A stretch of 54,464 nt of DNA from Selenomonadaceae bacterium (lineage in GTDB: Bacteria; Bacillota; Negativicutes; Selenomonadales; Selenomonadaceae): the NCBI GenBank assembly GCA_017446845.1, contig JAFSOQ010000028.1, forward strand, positions 1 through 54,464. Reading direction: 5' to 3'. This document shows, piece by piece, positions 15,691 to 25,389 of this stretch; within the stretch, counting starts at the first letter, position 1, and every line of letters starts with the position of its first letter. The notes under the pieces are model-generated. The model saw nothing but the letters and a program-made list of their open reading frames with translations. It did no database searches and was not told the DNA's origin. The position numbers and the translations under genes were made by a program.

Positions 15691-18600
15691 ATGTACGAGA
15701 AGAATTATTCGGATATAAACGACGCGATGAATAATATTTTGCGTCCGATGCTTGCGGGCTTTGTCGGAACGAAATTATCTGCGAAGTTCGGGAACGATAA
15801 TTGGTGGCGGCTCGGTGTGCTGAAAGAACTTTATCCCGACCAAAAAAGATTTTTGCCGACGGACGGAACTTACGCCGAGTTGACGGACAAATTGGACATT
15901 CAGTTGAGTTTGCTGTTGATAGAAATACATTGGCGGGAAATTTTTTCGCCGATATTGCCCTACGAATATTTTAATTACGTCAAGGAACTGCGTACGATAA
16001 GAAACACATGGGCGCACAAGCCGGAATCATTCGACGACGCGGCGACAATGCGGGCATTGGACACGATGGCGCAAATCAGCAAAGAAATCGACGAAGAGAC
16101 GACCGAGCAGTTGCGAGCGATGTGGAATGAGCATATTCCGAAAAAAAATGTTGTGACGGTCGTCGAGCAGTCACAAGAAAATTTTTTGCCGATACCCGAA
16201 AATTTGAAGTCGTGGCGAGACGTGATAGAACCGCACCCCGATGTTGTGCAAGGAAGGTATCGCCAAGCGGAGTTTGCGTTGAATTTGGCGGAAATCGTTC
16301 GGAAGAAAGGACGCGCCGAGTATACAGACCCGACAGAATTTTTTGCGCGAACATATTTGACGGGCGGCTTGAAAAATCTTTTGGTGGCGACGCTCAAGAG
16401 ATTAACGGACGGTGACGGCGAACCGGTTGTCCGATTGCAAACGTCCTTCGGCGGCGGCAAAAGTCACAGCTTGCTTGCGTTGTATCATTTATTCGGCGGA
16501 AAAATTCGCGCGGAAGAATCGTCGGCAGTCCGAGAAGTTTTGAACGCGGCGGGCGTTTCATTTATTCCGAAGGTGCACACGGCGGTTATCGTCGGGACAT
16601 GGGAAAATCCGTTGAAGACGACGCTTTGGGGCGAAATCGCGGCTCAACTATCAAAGTCGACGGGCAAGCCGGAACTGTATGAAATGATTCGCGCGAACGA
16701 CGAAAAAGGAATATCCCCCGGCGCGGGCTTGTTGAAAGAAATTTTCGACGCGGCGGGCGCGAGTTTGATTTTGATAGATGAGTTGGTCGCATACGGCAGG
16801 AAATTAAAAATCGGTGAGATAACGGAGGGCGGGACGGTCGGCAATTTGATAACGTTTATTCAAGAGTTGACGGAAGCAGCCGAGGCGAGTCCTAAAACGG
16901 CAGTGGTCGTGTCGATACCCGAATCCGAGGCAGAAATTGTCGACGCCAACGGGCGAGATATTTTGAATCAAGTTGATGAAGTTGTCGGGCGCAAGGAATT
17001 TGTTTGGACGTCGGTCACTCCGCAAGAGGGTTATGAAATAGTTCGTCGTCGCCTGTTCAGAGAGTGTCGAGACACTCAAGCGCGGGAAGAAGTCTGCGCG
17101 GCGTATTTTAAAATGTATCTCAACAACGCGACGGATTTTCCGAAGAGAAGTCAAGAAAACAAATATCGGGAAAGTTTATTGTCGTGCTACCCGATACACC
17201 CGCAACTATTTGAATATCTTTACGAGAAATGGACGAGCCTGGAAAAATTTCAAAAGACGCGCGGCGCGTTGAGATTGATGTCCAAAGTGATTTATCGATT
17301 GTGGACGAGCAATGATAAAAGTTTGCTGATAATGCCGGGCACGATGCCTTTGGACGATGCGCCCGTTCGAGACGAGCTGACAAAATTATTGGGCGCAAAT
17401 TGGAATGAGGTAGTAAATACGGAAGTAAACGGCGAACATTCCAAGTCGTGCGAACTGGACGCGCAAAATTTAAGATACGGCAGATTGAGTGCGGCGCGTA
17501 AAATATCCGGAGCGATTTTTATGGGAACGGCTCCCGGCGATCCTCAAAACAATGTTCGCGGCATTGACGAAAACGAAATACACCTTGGAACGATTCAGCC
17601 GCAGGAAGTGGAATACATTTCCGTTTACAATGACGCGCTGACGAATCTCAAGACGAATTTATACTATTTACATTCTCAAGGCTCGCGGCTTTGGTTTGAT
17701 ACCAATGCGACGTTGCTCAAGATGTTTGACGACGAACGCGCGAAATTTTCGGAAGAGGAAATTATTTACGAGATAGAGCAGCGATTGACTAAGTGGAAAG
17801 GACGCGGGCAATTCAAAGGAGTACACATTTGCCCGAAGAGTTCGGCGGACGTTCCTGACGAAAAGACGGCGCGGCTTGTGATATTGTCGCCAAAATACAT
17901 TTACAACGACAGACAAAAAAATAATGCGGCGATTGATACCGCGAAAGAAATTTTGGATAAACGCGGGACGATACCGCGCACGAATAAAAATATGCTGATG
18001 TTTTTGGCGGCGGGCACCGAAAATTTTTTTGTGCTTAGAGATGCCGCGCGAGATTTTATGGCATGGCGTGCGGTCAAAAGCAAAACAAATTTGGACAAAA
18101 TGCAACTTGCCGAAGTGGAGAGCAATTTAAAATCGGCGACGGACAATTTCAAGATGAAAGTTTCGCAAAGCTATAACAAGCTGATTGCGCCCGAAACATA
18201 CGGCGAAGCAGATTTGAATTTGCCGTTGCACGTTTCGGAAATTGTTTGCATGAAAGAAGACAATATTTCCGTGGCGTTCGAGAAATTTTCAAGTGATTGG
18301 ATGTTGGTCGGCACGCTTGGTGCGGAAAAGTTGAAAAGTCTTTTGGACAAATTTATTTGGCGCGACAGAGATCATGTCGAGTTAAAACAGCTTTGGGAAT
18401 ATTTCACGACGTATTATTATTTGCCGCGCCTTATCGACGTAAATGTTTTGATTGATACGGTTCGCCGCGGAGTGAAGGCGAAAACTTTTGCCTTGGCGGA
18501 AGAATTTAAAGACGGGAAATATATTAACATGCACTTCGGCGACGTTGCCTGCGGTCAAATTCCCATGAACTATTTTTTGGTCAAAGCCGGTGTCGCCGAA

Positions 18601-18924
18601 AAATTTATCAAAGTTAAGCCGATAGAGCCAAAGCCGCCCGATAAAAATGATGACGACACGCCGCCACCTCCGCCGCCATCAAAGCCGAAGTTGCCGAAAC
18701 ATTTTTCTATGGACGTTGAATTGGATAACGCTCGACCGGACAAAAGTTTTAAAGATTGCATTGATGAAGTTGCGTCACGGCTAATGAATCTGCCGAGCAT
18801 TGACACATCGATCAGACTTGTGATAAATATATCTGTCCCCGACGGTGTGCCGAAGGATATAAAAGAAGATGTCGAAGCGAATTGCCGCGACTTGAAAATA
18901 GAAAATTATCACTTTGAATATTGA
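15691..18924 (+). CDS. Swt1-type HEPN domain + DUF499 P-loop ATPase (putative defence effector)
   Basis: The 1077-residue protein begins with an all-helical region resembling Swt1-like HEPN domains (about 1-115), with the RNase-type Rx4H motif in RNTWAHKPE. A DUF499-like P-loop ATPase follows: Walker A SFGGGKSHSLLAL (about 255), Walker B SLILIDELVAYGR (about 355), and a TAVVVSIPESE sensor-like strand. The C-terminal part includes a proline-rich linker (DDTPPPPPPSKPKLP, about 990) and a small terminal domain. DUF499 ATPases are known companions of DUF1156 methylases in phage-defence loci, such as helicase/methylase/ATPase arrangements. The ATG at 15691 has GGGAGG upstream; the open frame continues back to 15541 inside the methylase. 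The helicase seen in related loci is absent here. RNase activity is inferred from the motif only. Confidence 0.8.
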   Translation: MYEKNYSDINDAMNNILRPMLAGFVGTKLSAKFGNDNWWRLGVLKELYPDQKRFLPTDGTYAELTDKLDIQLSLLLIEIHWREIFSPILPYEYFNYVKELRTIRNTWAHKPESFDDAATMRALDTMAQISKEIDEETTEQLRAMWNEHIPKKNVVTVVEQSQENFLPIPENLKSWRDVIEPHPDVVQGRYRQAEFALNLAEIVRKKGRAEYTDPTEFFARTYLTGGLKNLLVATLKRLTDGDGEPVVRLQTSFGGGKSHSLLALYHLFGGKIRAEESSAVREVLNAAGVSFIPKVHTAVIVGTWENPLKTTLWGEIAAQLSKSTGKPELYEMIRANDEKGISPGAGLLKEIFDAAGASLILIDELVAYGRKLKIGEITEGGTVGNLITFIQELTEAAEASPKTAVVVSIPESEAEIVDANGRDILNQVDEVVGRKEFVWTSVTPQEGYEIVRRRLFRECRDTQAREEVCAAYFKMYLNNATDFPKRSQENKYRESLLSCYPIHPQLFEYLYEKWTSLEKFQKTRGALRLMSKVIYRLWTSNDKSLLIMPGTMPLDDAPVRDELTKLLGANWNEVVNTEVNGEHSKSCELDAQNLRYGRLSAARKISGAIFMGTAPGDPQNNVRGIDENEIHLGTIQPQEVEYISVYNDALTNLKTNLYYLHSQGSRLWFDTNATLLKMFDDERAKFSEEEIIYEIEQRLTKWKGRGQFKGVHICPKSSADVPDEKTARLVILSPKYIYNDRQKNNAAIDTAKEILDKRGTIPRTNKNMLMFLAAGTENFFVLRDAARDFMAWRAVKSKTNLDKMQLAEVESNLKSATDNFKMKVSQSYNKLIAPETYGEADLNLPLHVSEIVCMKEDNISVAFEKFSSDWMLVGTLGAEKLKSLLDKFIWRDRDHVELKQLWEYFTTYYYLPRLIDVNVLIDTVRRGVKAKTFALAEEFKDGKYINMHFGDVACGQIPMNYFLVKAGVAEKFIKVKPIEPKPPDKNDDDTPPPPPPSKPKLPKHFSMDVELDNARPDKSFKDCIDEVASRLMNLPSIDTSIRLVINISVPDGVPKDIKEDVEANCRDLKIENYHFEY

Positions 18925-18947
18925 GCAAACCTGTTGCGTGCGTCGCA

Positions 18948-19032
18948 GTTGCCGAAATATTTTTCAGCGGACGCGGAACAGGATAACGCCGGACTAAAAA
19001 TTTTAACGACTGCATTGATGACGTTTCGTGAA
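18948..19032 (+). pseudogene. Decayed copy of the 3' end of the HEPN-ATPase gene
   Basis: Bases 18948-19032 align with 18690-18782 of the gene just upstream: GTTGCCGAAA, GGATAACGC and TGCATTGATGA blocks recur in the same order. The offset is 258 bases at first and 254 later, so the copy carries a 4-base deletion and is out of frame. It is a diverged remnant left between the ATPase gene and typA. Confidence 0.7.
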
Positions 19033-19078
19033 AATTTTTAAACGTATAATATGCGAAGTTTTCAAAGGAGGAAATTCA

Positions 19079-20896
19079 ATGGGAGTAAATTCCGAACGCA
19101 GAAATATAGCGATAATCGCGCACGTCGACCACGGCAAAACAACTTTGGTCGACGCGATGTTAAAGCAAAGTCATATTTTCCGCAAAAATGAACAGGTAGC
19201 CGAACGCGTCATGGACAGCGGCGATTTGGAACGCGAACGCGGCATAACGATTCTTTCAAAGAACACGGCGATTTTGTACAAGGGGATTAAAATAAATATC
19301 GTCGACACGCCGGGGCACGCGGATTTCGGCGGCGAAGTCGAACGCGTTTTAAATATGGTTGACGGCGTTTTACTTTTGGTCGACGCCTTTGAAGGTCCCA
19401 TGCCGCAGACAAAATACGTCCTTCGCAAAGCCCTTGAACATAAACTTAAACCAATCGTCGTGATAAATAAAATTGACCGCCCCGACGCTCGCGTCGACGA
19501 AGTTTACGACGAAGTTTTGGAATTGTTCATGGAGTTGGACGCCGACGACGAGCAACTTGACTTTCCGGTTATCTACACGGCGGCAAAAGCGGGCATTGCC
19601 AAAAAAGATATGTCGGACGAAAGTCATAATCTTCAGCCGCTCATGGATACGATTTTAAAAGAAATTCCGCCGCCCGAAGGTGAATTGGATGCACCGTTGC
19701 AAATGGTCGTCACGACGCTTGAGGCAGATGATTACGTCGGGAAAATTGCAATCGGAAGAATTCAGCGCGGAAAAATTAAATCGGGCGAAACTATTGCGCT
19801 TATGAGTGAATCGGGAATTAAAAAAGCTAAAGTCGGAAAAGTTTTCACTTACGACGGATTGAACCGCGTAGAGACTGCCGAAGCGCAAATGGGAGAAATT
19901 ATCGCGCTGACCGGCTTAAGCGAAGTTTCAATCGGCGATACTGTTGCCGACGCCGAATACCCCGAAGCATTGCCGTCAATCCGCGTGGACGAGCCGACGT
20001 TAAGTGTGACGTTCGGAGTTAATACAAGTCCTTTCGCGGGCAAGGAAGGACAATTTTTGACGAGCCGTCACATTCGCGACAGACTTTTTAAAGAGGCTCA
20101 AACGAATGTGGCGTTGCGCGTCGAAGAAACTGATTCGGCGGACGTTTTCAAAGTCAGCGGTCGCGGTGAATTGCACTTATCGATTTTGATTGAGACCATG
20201 CGTCGCGAAGGTTACGAAATGCAAATCGGAAAGCCCGAAGTCGTTTACAAATTGATTGACGGACAAAAATACGAGCCGATAGAAAATCTGACCGTCGAAG
20301 TTTCTCAAGAATACATGGGCACTGTCATGGAGAGTTTGGGACGCCGCAAAGCCGAATTAAAAAATATGCAAAACGTCGCGGGTTACATGCGGTTGAATTT
20401 TTTGATACCTGCGCGGGGCTTGATAGGATTCCGCTCGGAGCTTTTGACTTCAACGCGCGGCAACGGAATAATGAATCACGTCTTCCACGGCTACGAACCG
20501 TACAAGGGCGACATTCCCGGACGCAGTCGCGGCAGTTTGGTAGCGTTCGAGCAGGGCGAGACGACCGGCTACGGAATTTTCAATCTGCAGGACAGGGGCG
20601 TTATGTTCATTGAGCCGGGACAAAAAGTTTATGAGGGCATGATTGTCGGCGAAAATTCCCGTGACATGGACATTGACATAAATCCTTGCAAGCAGAAACA
20701 TCAGACGAATATTCGCGCCAGCAATTCCGACGAGGCAATCAGACTTGTTCCGCCCAGGTTTATGAGCTTGGAACAGGCAATGGAATATATTAACGACGAT
20801 GAACTTGTCGAAGTCACGCCGAAAAGTATTCGCTTGCGCAAGACGATTCTCGACCGCACGACGCGCGGCAGAGCTGCCAAGAATGCACGAAAATAA
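19079..20896 (+). CDS. typA: Ribosome-associated GTPase TypA/BipA
   Basis: The 605-residue protein is the translational GTPase TypA (BipA), which binds the ribosome and aids 50S assembly and growth under stress. The G motifs are complete: [15 protein letters not shown] (G1), RERGITI (G2), [11 protein letters not shown] (G3), NKIDRPDAR (G4). Domains II, III, V and the BipA-specific C-terminal domain ([22 protein letters not shown]) follow in the usual order and full length. The ATG at 19079 is preceded by AAAGGAGG; upstream in-frame codons back to 19028 lack a ribosome-binding site. A TATAAT at 19045-19050 could be its -10 box, though no good -35 is visible. Confidence 0.95.
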   Translation: MGVNSERRNIAIIAHVDHGKTTLVDAMLKQSHIFRKNEQVAERVMDSGDLERERGITILSKNTAILYKGIKINIVDTPGHADFGGEVERVLNMVDGVLLLVDAFEGPMPQTKYVLRKALEHKLKPIVVINKIDRPDARVDEVYDEVLELFMELDADDEQLDFPVIYTAAKAGIAKKDMSDESHNLQPLMDTILKEIPPPEGELDAPLQMVVTTLEADDYVGKIAIGRIQRGKIKSGETIALMSESGIKKAKVGKVFTYDGLNRVETAEAQMGEIIALTGLSEVSIGDTVADAEYPEALPSIRVDEPTLSVTFGVNTSPFAGKEGQFLTSRHIRDRLFKEAQTNVALRVEETDSADVFKVSGRGELHLSILIETMRREGYEMQIGKPEVVYKLIDGQKYEPIENLTVEVSQEYMGTVMESLGRRKAELKNMQNVAGYMRLNFLIPARGLIGFRSELLTSTRGNGIMNHVFHGYEPYKGDIPGRSRGSLVAFEQGETTGYGIFNLQDRGVMFIEPGQKVYEGMIVGENSRDMDIDINPCKQKHQTNIRASNSDEAIRLVPPRFMSLEQAMEYINDDELVEVTPKSIRLRKTILDRTTRGRAAKNARK

Positions 20897-20972
20897 TTAA
20901 TCGCCGTTGAAGGATTAACCGCTGATTTATAGAATGTTGCAAAAAATTTTTTATATAAAGGCGGTGAAAACT

Positions 20973-22235
20973 TTGGAGACTCAAAACGTCGATAAAACTC
21001 GTTCGCCAAAAATTATTTCGGCTTTAAAAGAAACAGCGCGAGAAAACGACGGAAAGTTGACTTGGGGCGACTTTGACAGGATTATCCGGACTTTCGGCGT
21101 GGAAGACGATTCGGATGAAATTGAAGAAATCCTGAGCATGTGCGAGCGCGAGGGCATAGAAATAATCGCCGAAGACACACCCCTTGAGGATATTGGCGAC
21201 GACGCTGTCGATGCCGATTTTCCTATGGAAGAAACTTCCTCCGAACAAGATGATACTTCAACTCCCGAAGAAAAACCTTCCGAGACTCCAAAGCCAACCG
21301 CGGAAGTCGATTGGATATACGACGACATTTCAATCGATGACCATGTTCGCATGTATCTGAAAGAAATCGGGCGCGTACCGCTCCTGACCGCCGAACAAGA
21401 ACGCGAACTGGCAATGCGAATGGAATCCGGCGACGAGGAAGAACATTCCGAGGCGCAGAAACAACTTGCCGAAGCGAATTTGCGTTTGGTCGTGTCAATC
21501 GCCAAAAGATACGCCGGACGCGGCATGAATTTTCTTGATTTGATTCAAGAAGGTAACTTGGGATTGATTAAGGCGATAGAAAAATTTGATTATCACAAGG
21601 GCTACAAATTTTCGACGTATGCAACGTGGTGGATTCGTCAAGCGATAACGCGAGCGATAGCCGACCAAGCGCGCACAATCAGAATTCCGCCGCATATGGT
21701 CGAAACGATTAACAGGTTAACAAGAGTTTCGCGAAATCTTCTGGAGGAAAATGGACGCGAGCCGACTGACGAAGAAATTGCCGAGGAAATGGAGGTATCC
21801 GTCGCCCGCGTGCGCGAGATTAAAAAAATTTCGCAAGAGCCGGTTTCATTGGAGACGCCCGTCGATGAATACGATGAATTGGATGATGAATGTATTGAGT
21901 ATTCAAATCCTGTATCATGGGGAGTACTCTTTGGTCACTACGGTGGTCCATTTCTGAAAGATTTTATCGAAGACCACGACACACCTGCCCCCATCGATGC
22001 CGCGTCATTCATGCTGTTAAAAGAACAGCTCGAAGAAGTTCTCGGAACTTTGACGCCGCGCGAACGTGACGTTTTAAAATTGCGCTACGGACTTGAAGAC
22101 GGCAGAGCACGCTCGCTTGAGGAAGTCGGCAGGGCTTTCAATGTCACTCGCGAACGAATTCGGCAAATCGAGGCAAAGGCTTTGAGAAAATTACGTCACC
22201 CCGCCCGCTCAAAAAAGCTTAAAGATTTTTTTTGA
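20973..22235 (+). CDS. rpoD: Primary RNA polymerase sigma factor RpoD/SigA with enlarged sigma finger
   Basis: About 420 residues. Region 1.1 is present ([20 protein letters not shown]), followed by an acidic linker, region 1.2 ([17 protein letters not shown]), region 2 ([20 protein letters not shown] and the [14 protein letters not shown] -10 element), region 3 and region 4 with the HTH ([20 protein letters not shown]). An extra stretch of roughly 20 residues (between VDEYDELDD and [10 protein letters not shown], residues about 297-334) enlarges region 3.2, the finger that reaches the RNA polymerase active site; its codons look more AT-rich than the flanks. The TTG at 20973 is preferred because AAAGGCGGTG lies six bases upstream; an ATG at 20934 would add 13 residues but has no ribosome-binding site. 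dnaG, the usual neighbour, is absent. Confidence 0.9.
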   Translation: METQNVDKTRSPKIISALKETARENDGKLTWGDFDRIIRTFGVEDDSDEIEEILSMCEREGIEIIAEDTPLEDIGDDAVDADFPMEETSSEQDDTSTPEEKPSETPKPTAEVDWIYDDISIDDHVRMYLKEIGRVPLLTAEQERELAMRMESGDEEEHSEAQKQLAEANLRLVVSIAKRYAGRGMNFLDLIQEGNLGLIKAIEKFDYHKGYKFSTYATWWIRQAITRAIADQARTIRIPPHMVETINRLTRVSRNLLEENGREPTDEEIAEEMEVSVARVREIKKISQEPVSLETPVDEYDELDDECIEYSNPVSWGVLFGHYGGPFLKDFIEDHDTPAPIDAASFMLLKEQLEEVLGTLTPRERDVLKLRYGLEDGRARSLEEVGRAFNVTRERIRQIEAKALRKLRHPARSKKLKDFF

Positions 22236-22372
22236 ATGACTTAAAAATAATTGCCTTTAACGTGAAGGATTTAACTGCCGCCTATCGAACACCGATAAGG
22301 GACAAGGACTTGGGGACAAGGGACAAGTTTTAAATTCCCAATTCCTAATTGATAAAAAGGGCGGTGGAAGTC

Positions 22373-23092
22373 ATGGAGAACGAATTTTTTGATGACGTTG
22401 AAATTTATCTTGAGGAAGTCAAACAAATACCTCCTCTGGGCGCGCAGGAATTTCATACGCTTTTACTTCGGGCGGCGGACGGCGACGAGGATGCTCAAAT
22501 GGAACTTGTCAACGCGAACTTGCGACTGGTCGTCAACATAGCGCAAAATTATATCGGGCAAGGCGTGCCTTTTTCGGATTTAATTCAAGAAGGCAACATC
22601 GGACTCATGGACGCGGTAAAAAAATTCAGCACGAAAGGTTCCGCGACTTTCATCGAATACGCCGAAAAGTGCATAGAAAAAGCTATCGTTCGCGGCTTGC
22701 TCGAAATGAACGACTCCGCGCAAGTTTCGCTTGATACGCCGATTGACGAGAGCACTTATAACGATAAAGATACATTTGCGGTCGAAGGCGATTTTATCGA
22801 AGGTTTGACCCTTGCCGACTTCGTGGAGGACAGCGACACGCCCACGCATTTTGACCGTTTGAATACTTTGCAGATGCGCGAACTCTTGGGCGAAGTTTTG
22901 GACACGTTGACTCCGCACGAAAGAAAAGTTTTGTCGTTAAGATTCGGTTTGGAAGATGGACGCATGAGGACAATCGACGAGGTTGCCAAAATTTTTAAGG
23001 TCAGTAGCGATAACATTCAAGCCGTCGAAGTGAAAGCTTTGCGCAAACTTCGCAACCCCGACTGTTCGATTAAGCTCCGCGATTTCTATTGA
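22373..23092 (+). CDS. Divergent second sigma-70 family factor
   Basis: The 239-residue protein aligns with RpoD from region 1.2 (DDVEIYLEEVKQIPPL) through region 2 (NLRLVVNIAQNYIGQGVPFS, DLIQEGNIGLMDAVKKF) to region 4 (LTPHERKVLSLRFGLEDGR). Region 1.1 and most of region 3.0/3.1 are missing. The -10 recognition helix [10 protein letters not shown] of RpoD is YAEKCIEKAI here, without the tryptophans, and the [18 protein letters not shown] reads VSSDNIQAVEVKALR, without the arginines that contact the -35 element. Core-binding residues in region 2 seem kept. The start ATG has GGGCGGTGG upstream. It follows rpoD by 137 bases and probably arose from it by duplication. It may read unusual promoters or act as a modulator. 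Confidence 0.8.
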   Translation: MENEFFDDVEIYLEEVKQIPPLGAQEFHTLLLRAADGDEDAQMELVNANLRLVVNIAQNYIGQGVPFSDLIQEGNIGLMDAVKKFSTKGSATFIEYAEKCIEKAIVRGLLEMNDSAQVSLDTPIDESTYNDKDTFAVEGDFIEGLTLADFVEDSDTPTHFDRLNTLQMRELLGEVLDTLTPHERKVLSLRFGLEDGRMRTIDEVAKIFKVSSDNIQAVEVKALRKLRNPDCSIKLRDFY

Positions 23093-23125
23093 TTCTTGTC
23101 GGCTGAAAAAAACTTGAAAAACCCT

Positions 23126-23154
23126 TTGCAATTTGTAAAACGCTGTGTTAAAAT
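23126..23154 (+). promoter_or_regulatory. Promoter for sepF
   Basis: TTGCAA (23126-23131) and TAAAAT (23149-23154) are separated by 17 bases, giving a start about 40 bases before the sepF ATG. Confidence 0.65.
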
Positions 23155-23202
23155 GAACACGCTTACAAAAAAGCAAACCAAATATCGGAAGGGCGATTGT
23201 TT

Positions 23203-23841
23203 ATGATATTGACGGACTGGATAAAAAAGCTGACGGATATAATCATGCCGCTGGAACCTCCGCAAGAGGAAGAAGAGGAAGTCAAAGAAACCAAAAAAGT
23301 TGAAACCAAAATCGAAGAGCCAAAAGTCGCGGCGCAGGAAAAACAAGCTCCGCAACCTGCCGCACAAGCTTTCCAAGCAGAACAGCAAACGGCAGCAGGA
23401 GGTTTTGCACAAAATTTCGGCAGCGGAACAATGAGTTTCACTCGTCATGGCGGCATGGTAAGTACTGCAGAAAATGGTGTCACGTCAATGGGCGGTTTTC
23501 GCTACGAGGCTTACAACAATGGAACTGACGAAGCGTCCGTGCGTCCGAGTCTTGCCGTTGTCAAAACTCCTCAGCTCACCATGAAAATCTATGCTCCGAC
23601 AAAATTCGACGATCAAGTTAAGCAGATAGCCGATGATCTTCTCAAGCACAACGCAGTTATCGTAAATTTCGAGGGCGTCAGCGAAATCGACCGCCAACGA
23701 ATCGGCGACTTCATTATCGGTGCCGTGTACACGATTGACGGGCAAGCGGAAATGGTTTCAAGCAAAATTGTTCTTTACGTTCCGAAAGGTATCGAATATG
23801 AAAATGCCGTCGCGAGAGTTCCGATGCGTCGTTATAATTGA
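23203..23841 (+). CDS. sepF: Cell division protein SepF
   Basis: The 212-residue protein has the SepF layout: an N-terminal amphipathic helix (MILTDWIKKLTDIIMPL) for membrane binding, a long Gln/Glu/Ala-rich linker (about 20-110), and a C-terminal SepF core (TMKIYAPTKFDDQVKQIADD, AVIVNFEGVSEIDRQRIGDF, GAVYTIDGQ). SepF polymerises and tethers FtsZ to the membrane. The ATG at 23203 is preferred over a TTG at 23197, as GGAAGGG is nine bases before it. It has its own promoter and is followed by an intrinsic terminator, so it is probably monocistronic. No ylm/div genes accompany it. Confidence 0.9.
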   Translation: MILTDWIKKLTDIIMPLEPPQEEEEEVKETKKVETKIEEPKVAAQEKQAPQPAAQAFQAEQQTAAGGFAQNFGSGTMSFTRHGGMVSTAENGVTSMGGFRYEAYNNGTDEASVRPSLAVVKTPQLTMKIYAPTKFDDQVKQIADDLLKHNAVIVNFEGVSEIDRQRIGDFIIGAVYTIDGQAEMVSSKIVLYVPKGIEYENAVARVPMRRYN

Positions 23842-23880
23842 GAGGCGAGCGAAAATCAATTTTAAAATAATCGAAAGTAA

Positions 23881-23916
23881 AAAGCGGGCACCGTAAAAAG
23901 TTGCCTGCTTTTTATT
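23881..23916 (+). terminator. Intrinsic terminator after sepF
   Basis: AAAGCGGGCA (23881-23890) pairs with TGCCTGCTTT (23903-23912, one G-U pair), followed by more T. It separates sepF from the decarboxylase gene. Confidence 0.8.
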
Positions 23917-23934
23917 TAGGACGGAGGATAAAAT

Positions 23935-25389
23935 TTGCGAGACGAATATTTAACGCAAGACCGCGCTCCGATTTTGGAGGCGTTGACCAAAATGAAGGCG
24001 GCGAGATTGGTACCCTTCGACGTGCCCGGACACAAACACGGTCGCGGCAATCGCGAGCTTACAGATTTTTTGGGGCAAGCATGTCTTGAAGTTGATGTTA
24101 ATTCCATGAAACCGCTGGATAATTTGTGTCACCCCGTCAGCGTGATTCGCGACGCGGAAATTTTGGCGGCGGAGGCATTCGGGGCAGCGCACAGTTTTTT
24201 TATGATCGGCGGGACGACTTCGGCTGTGCAAGCGATGATTCTTTCCACCTGCAAACCCGGCGACAAAATTATTTTGCCGCGAAATGTTCATCGCTCGGCA
24301 ATTAACGCGCTGATTTTGTGCGGAGCCGTTCCCGTTTACGTCAATCCGCAAGTCGACGCCCGATTGGGAATTTCGTTGGGCATGAAGGTTGAGGAAGTTA
24401 TTGACGCGATAAAAAATAATCCCGACGCAAAAGCCGTTCTGATTAACAATCCGACTTACTATGGAATTTGTTCCGACGTTGCTACGATAACGAGAGTTGC
24501 TCACGAACACGACATGAAACTCTTGGCGGACGAGGCGCATGGCACGCATTTTTATTTCAGCGAAAAACTTCCGCCGTCGGCTATGAGTGTCGGAGCGGAT
24601 ATGGCGGCGGTCTCCATGCACAAATCGGGCGGCTCGCTTACTCAAAGTTCGTTGCTCTTGACGGGAAAAAATATAAACGAAGGTTACGTTCACCAAATTA
24701 TAAATCTCACGCAATCGACGAGCGGTTCTTATCTTTTGATGTCGAGTTTGGATATTTCGCGGAGGAATTTGGCTCTGCGCGGCGCGGAAATTTTTGACAA
24801 GGTGATTGAGCTGGTCGAGTATGCTCGCGACGAAATAAATTATCTTGGCGGCTGGTATGCTTACGGAAAAGAACTCGTCGACGGCGGCGCGGTCTTCGAT
24901 TTTGACGTTACGAAACTTTCTGTCTTCACGCGGGCAGTAGGTTTGGCGGGCGTCGAGGTTTATGACATTTTACGCGACGAATACGACATTCAACTTGAGT
25001 TCGGCGACATTGCCAACGTTTTGGCTTATGTGTCCGTCGGCGACAGAATTAAAGACATTGAACGGCTCGTAAGTGCTTTGGCGGACATCAAGAGGATTTA
25101 TCGTAAAGATCCTTCGCGCCTCATGAAAATCGAGTACATTGACCCGATTGTCGACGCCGCGCCCAAAGATGCTTTCTACGCAGAAAAAAAAGCCCTGCCG
25201 ATTGCAGAGACCGTCGGCAAGACTGCAGCTGAATTTTTAATGTGTTATCCGCCGGGCATTCCGATTCTTGCTCCGGGCGAAAGAATTACTCAAGAAATTT
25301 TGGATTACATTCGCTACGCCAAGCGGAAAGGCTGTCAAATTACCGGTCCGGAAGATATGTCGATTCAAAAGTTGCAAGTCATGGTTTAA
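23935..25389 (+). CDS. Orn/Lys/Arg decarboxylase family protein (PLP-dependent)
   Basis: The 484-residue protein is a fold-type I basic amino acid decarboxylase of the short Firmicute type (SpeA/Cad-like, lacking the long wing domain). Key features are the N-terminal FDVPGHKHGRG, GGTTSAVQAMILS (PLP phosphate site), PRNVHRSAINALIL, LADEAHGTH with the Asp that binds the pyridine nitrogen, and the Schiff-base lysine in SMHKSGGSLTQSSLL. The C-terminal domain ends with CYPPGIPILAPGE, typical of the family. It starts at TTG with ACGGAGG upstream. Lysine, ornithine and arginine decarboxylases cannot be separated by eye; the product would feed polyamine synthesis with SpeE encoded at 44.4 kb. Confidence 0.88.
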   Translation: MRDEYLTQDRAPILEALTKMKAARLVPFDVPGHKHGRGNRELTDFLGQACLEVDVNSMKPLDNLCHPVSVIRDAEILAAEAFGAAHSFFMIGGTTSAVQAMILSTCKPGDKIILPRNVHRSAINALILCGAVPVYVNPQVDARLGISLGMKVEEVIDAIKNNPDAKAVLINNPTYYGICSDVATITRVAHEHDMKLLADEAHGTHFYFSEKLPPSAMSVGADMAAVSMHKSGGSLTQSSLLLTGKNINEGYVHQIINLTQSTSGSYLLMSSLDISRRNLALRGAEIFDKVIELVEYARDEINYLGGWYAYGKELVDGGAVFDFDVTKLSVFTRAVGLAGVEVYDILRDEYDIQLEFGDIANVLAYVSVGDRIKDIERLVSALADIKRIYRKDPSRLMKIEYIDPIVDAAPKDAFYAEKKALPIAETVGKTAAEFLMCYPPGIPILAPGERITQEILDYIRYAKRKGCQITGPEDMSIQKLQVMV

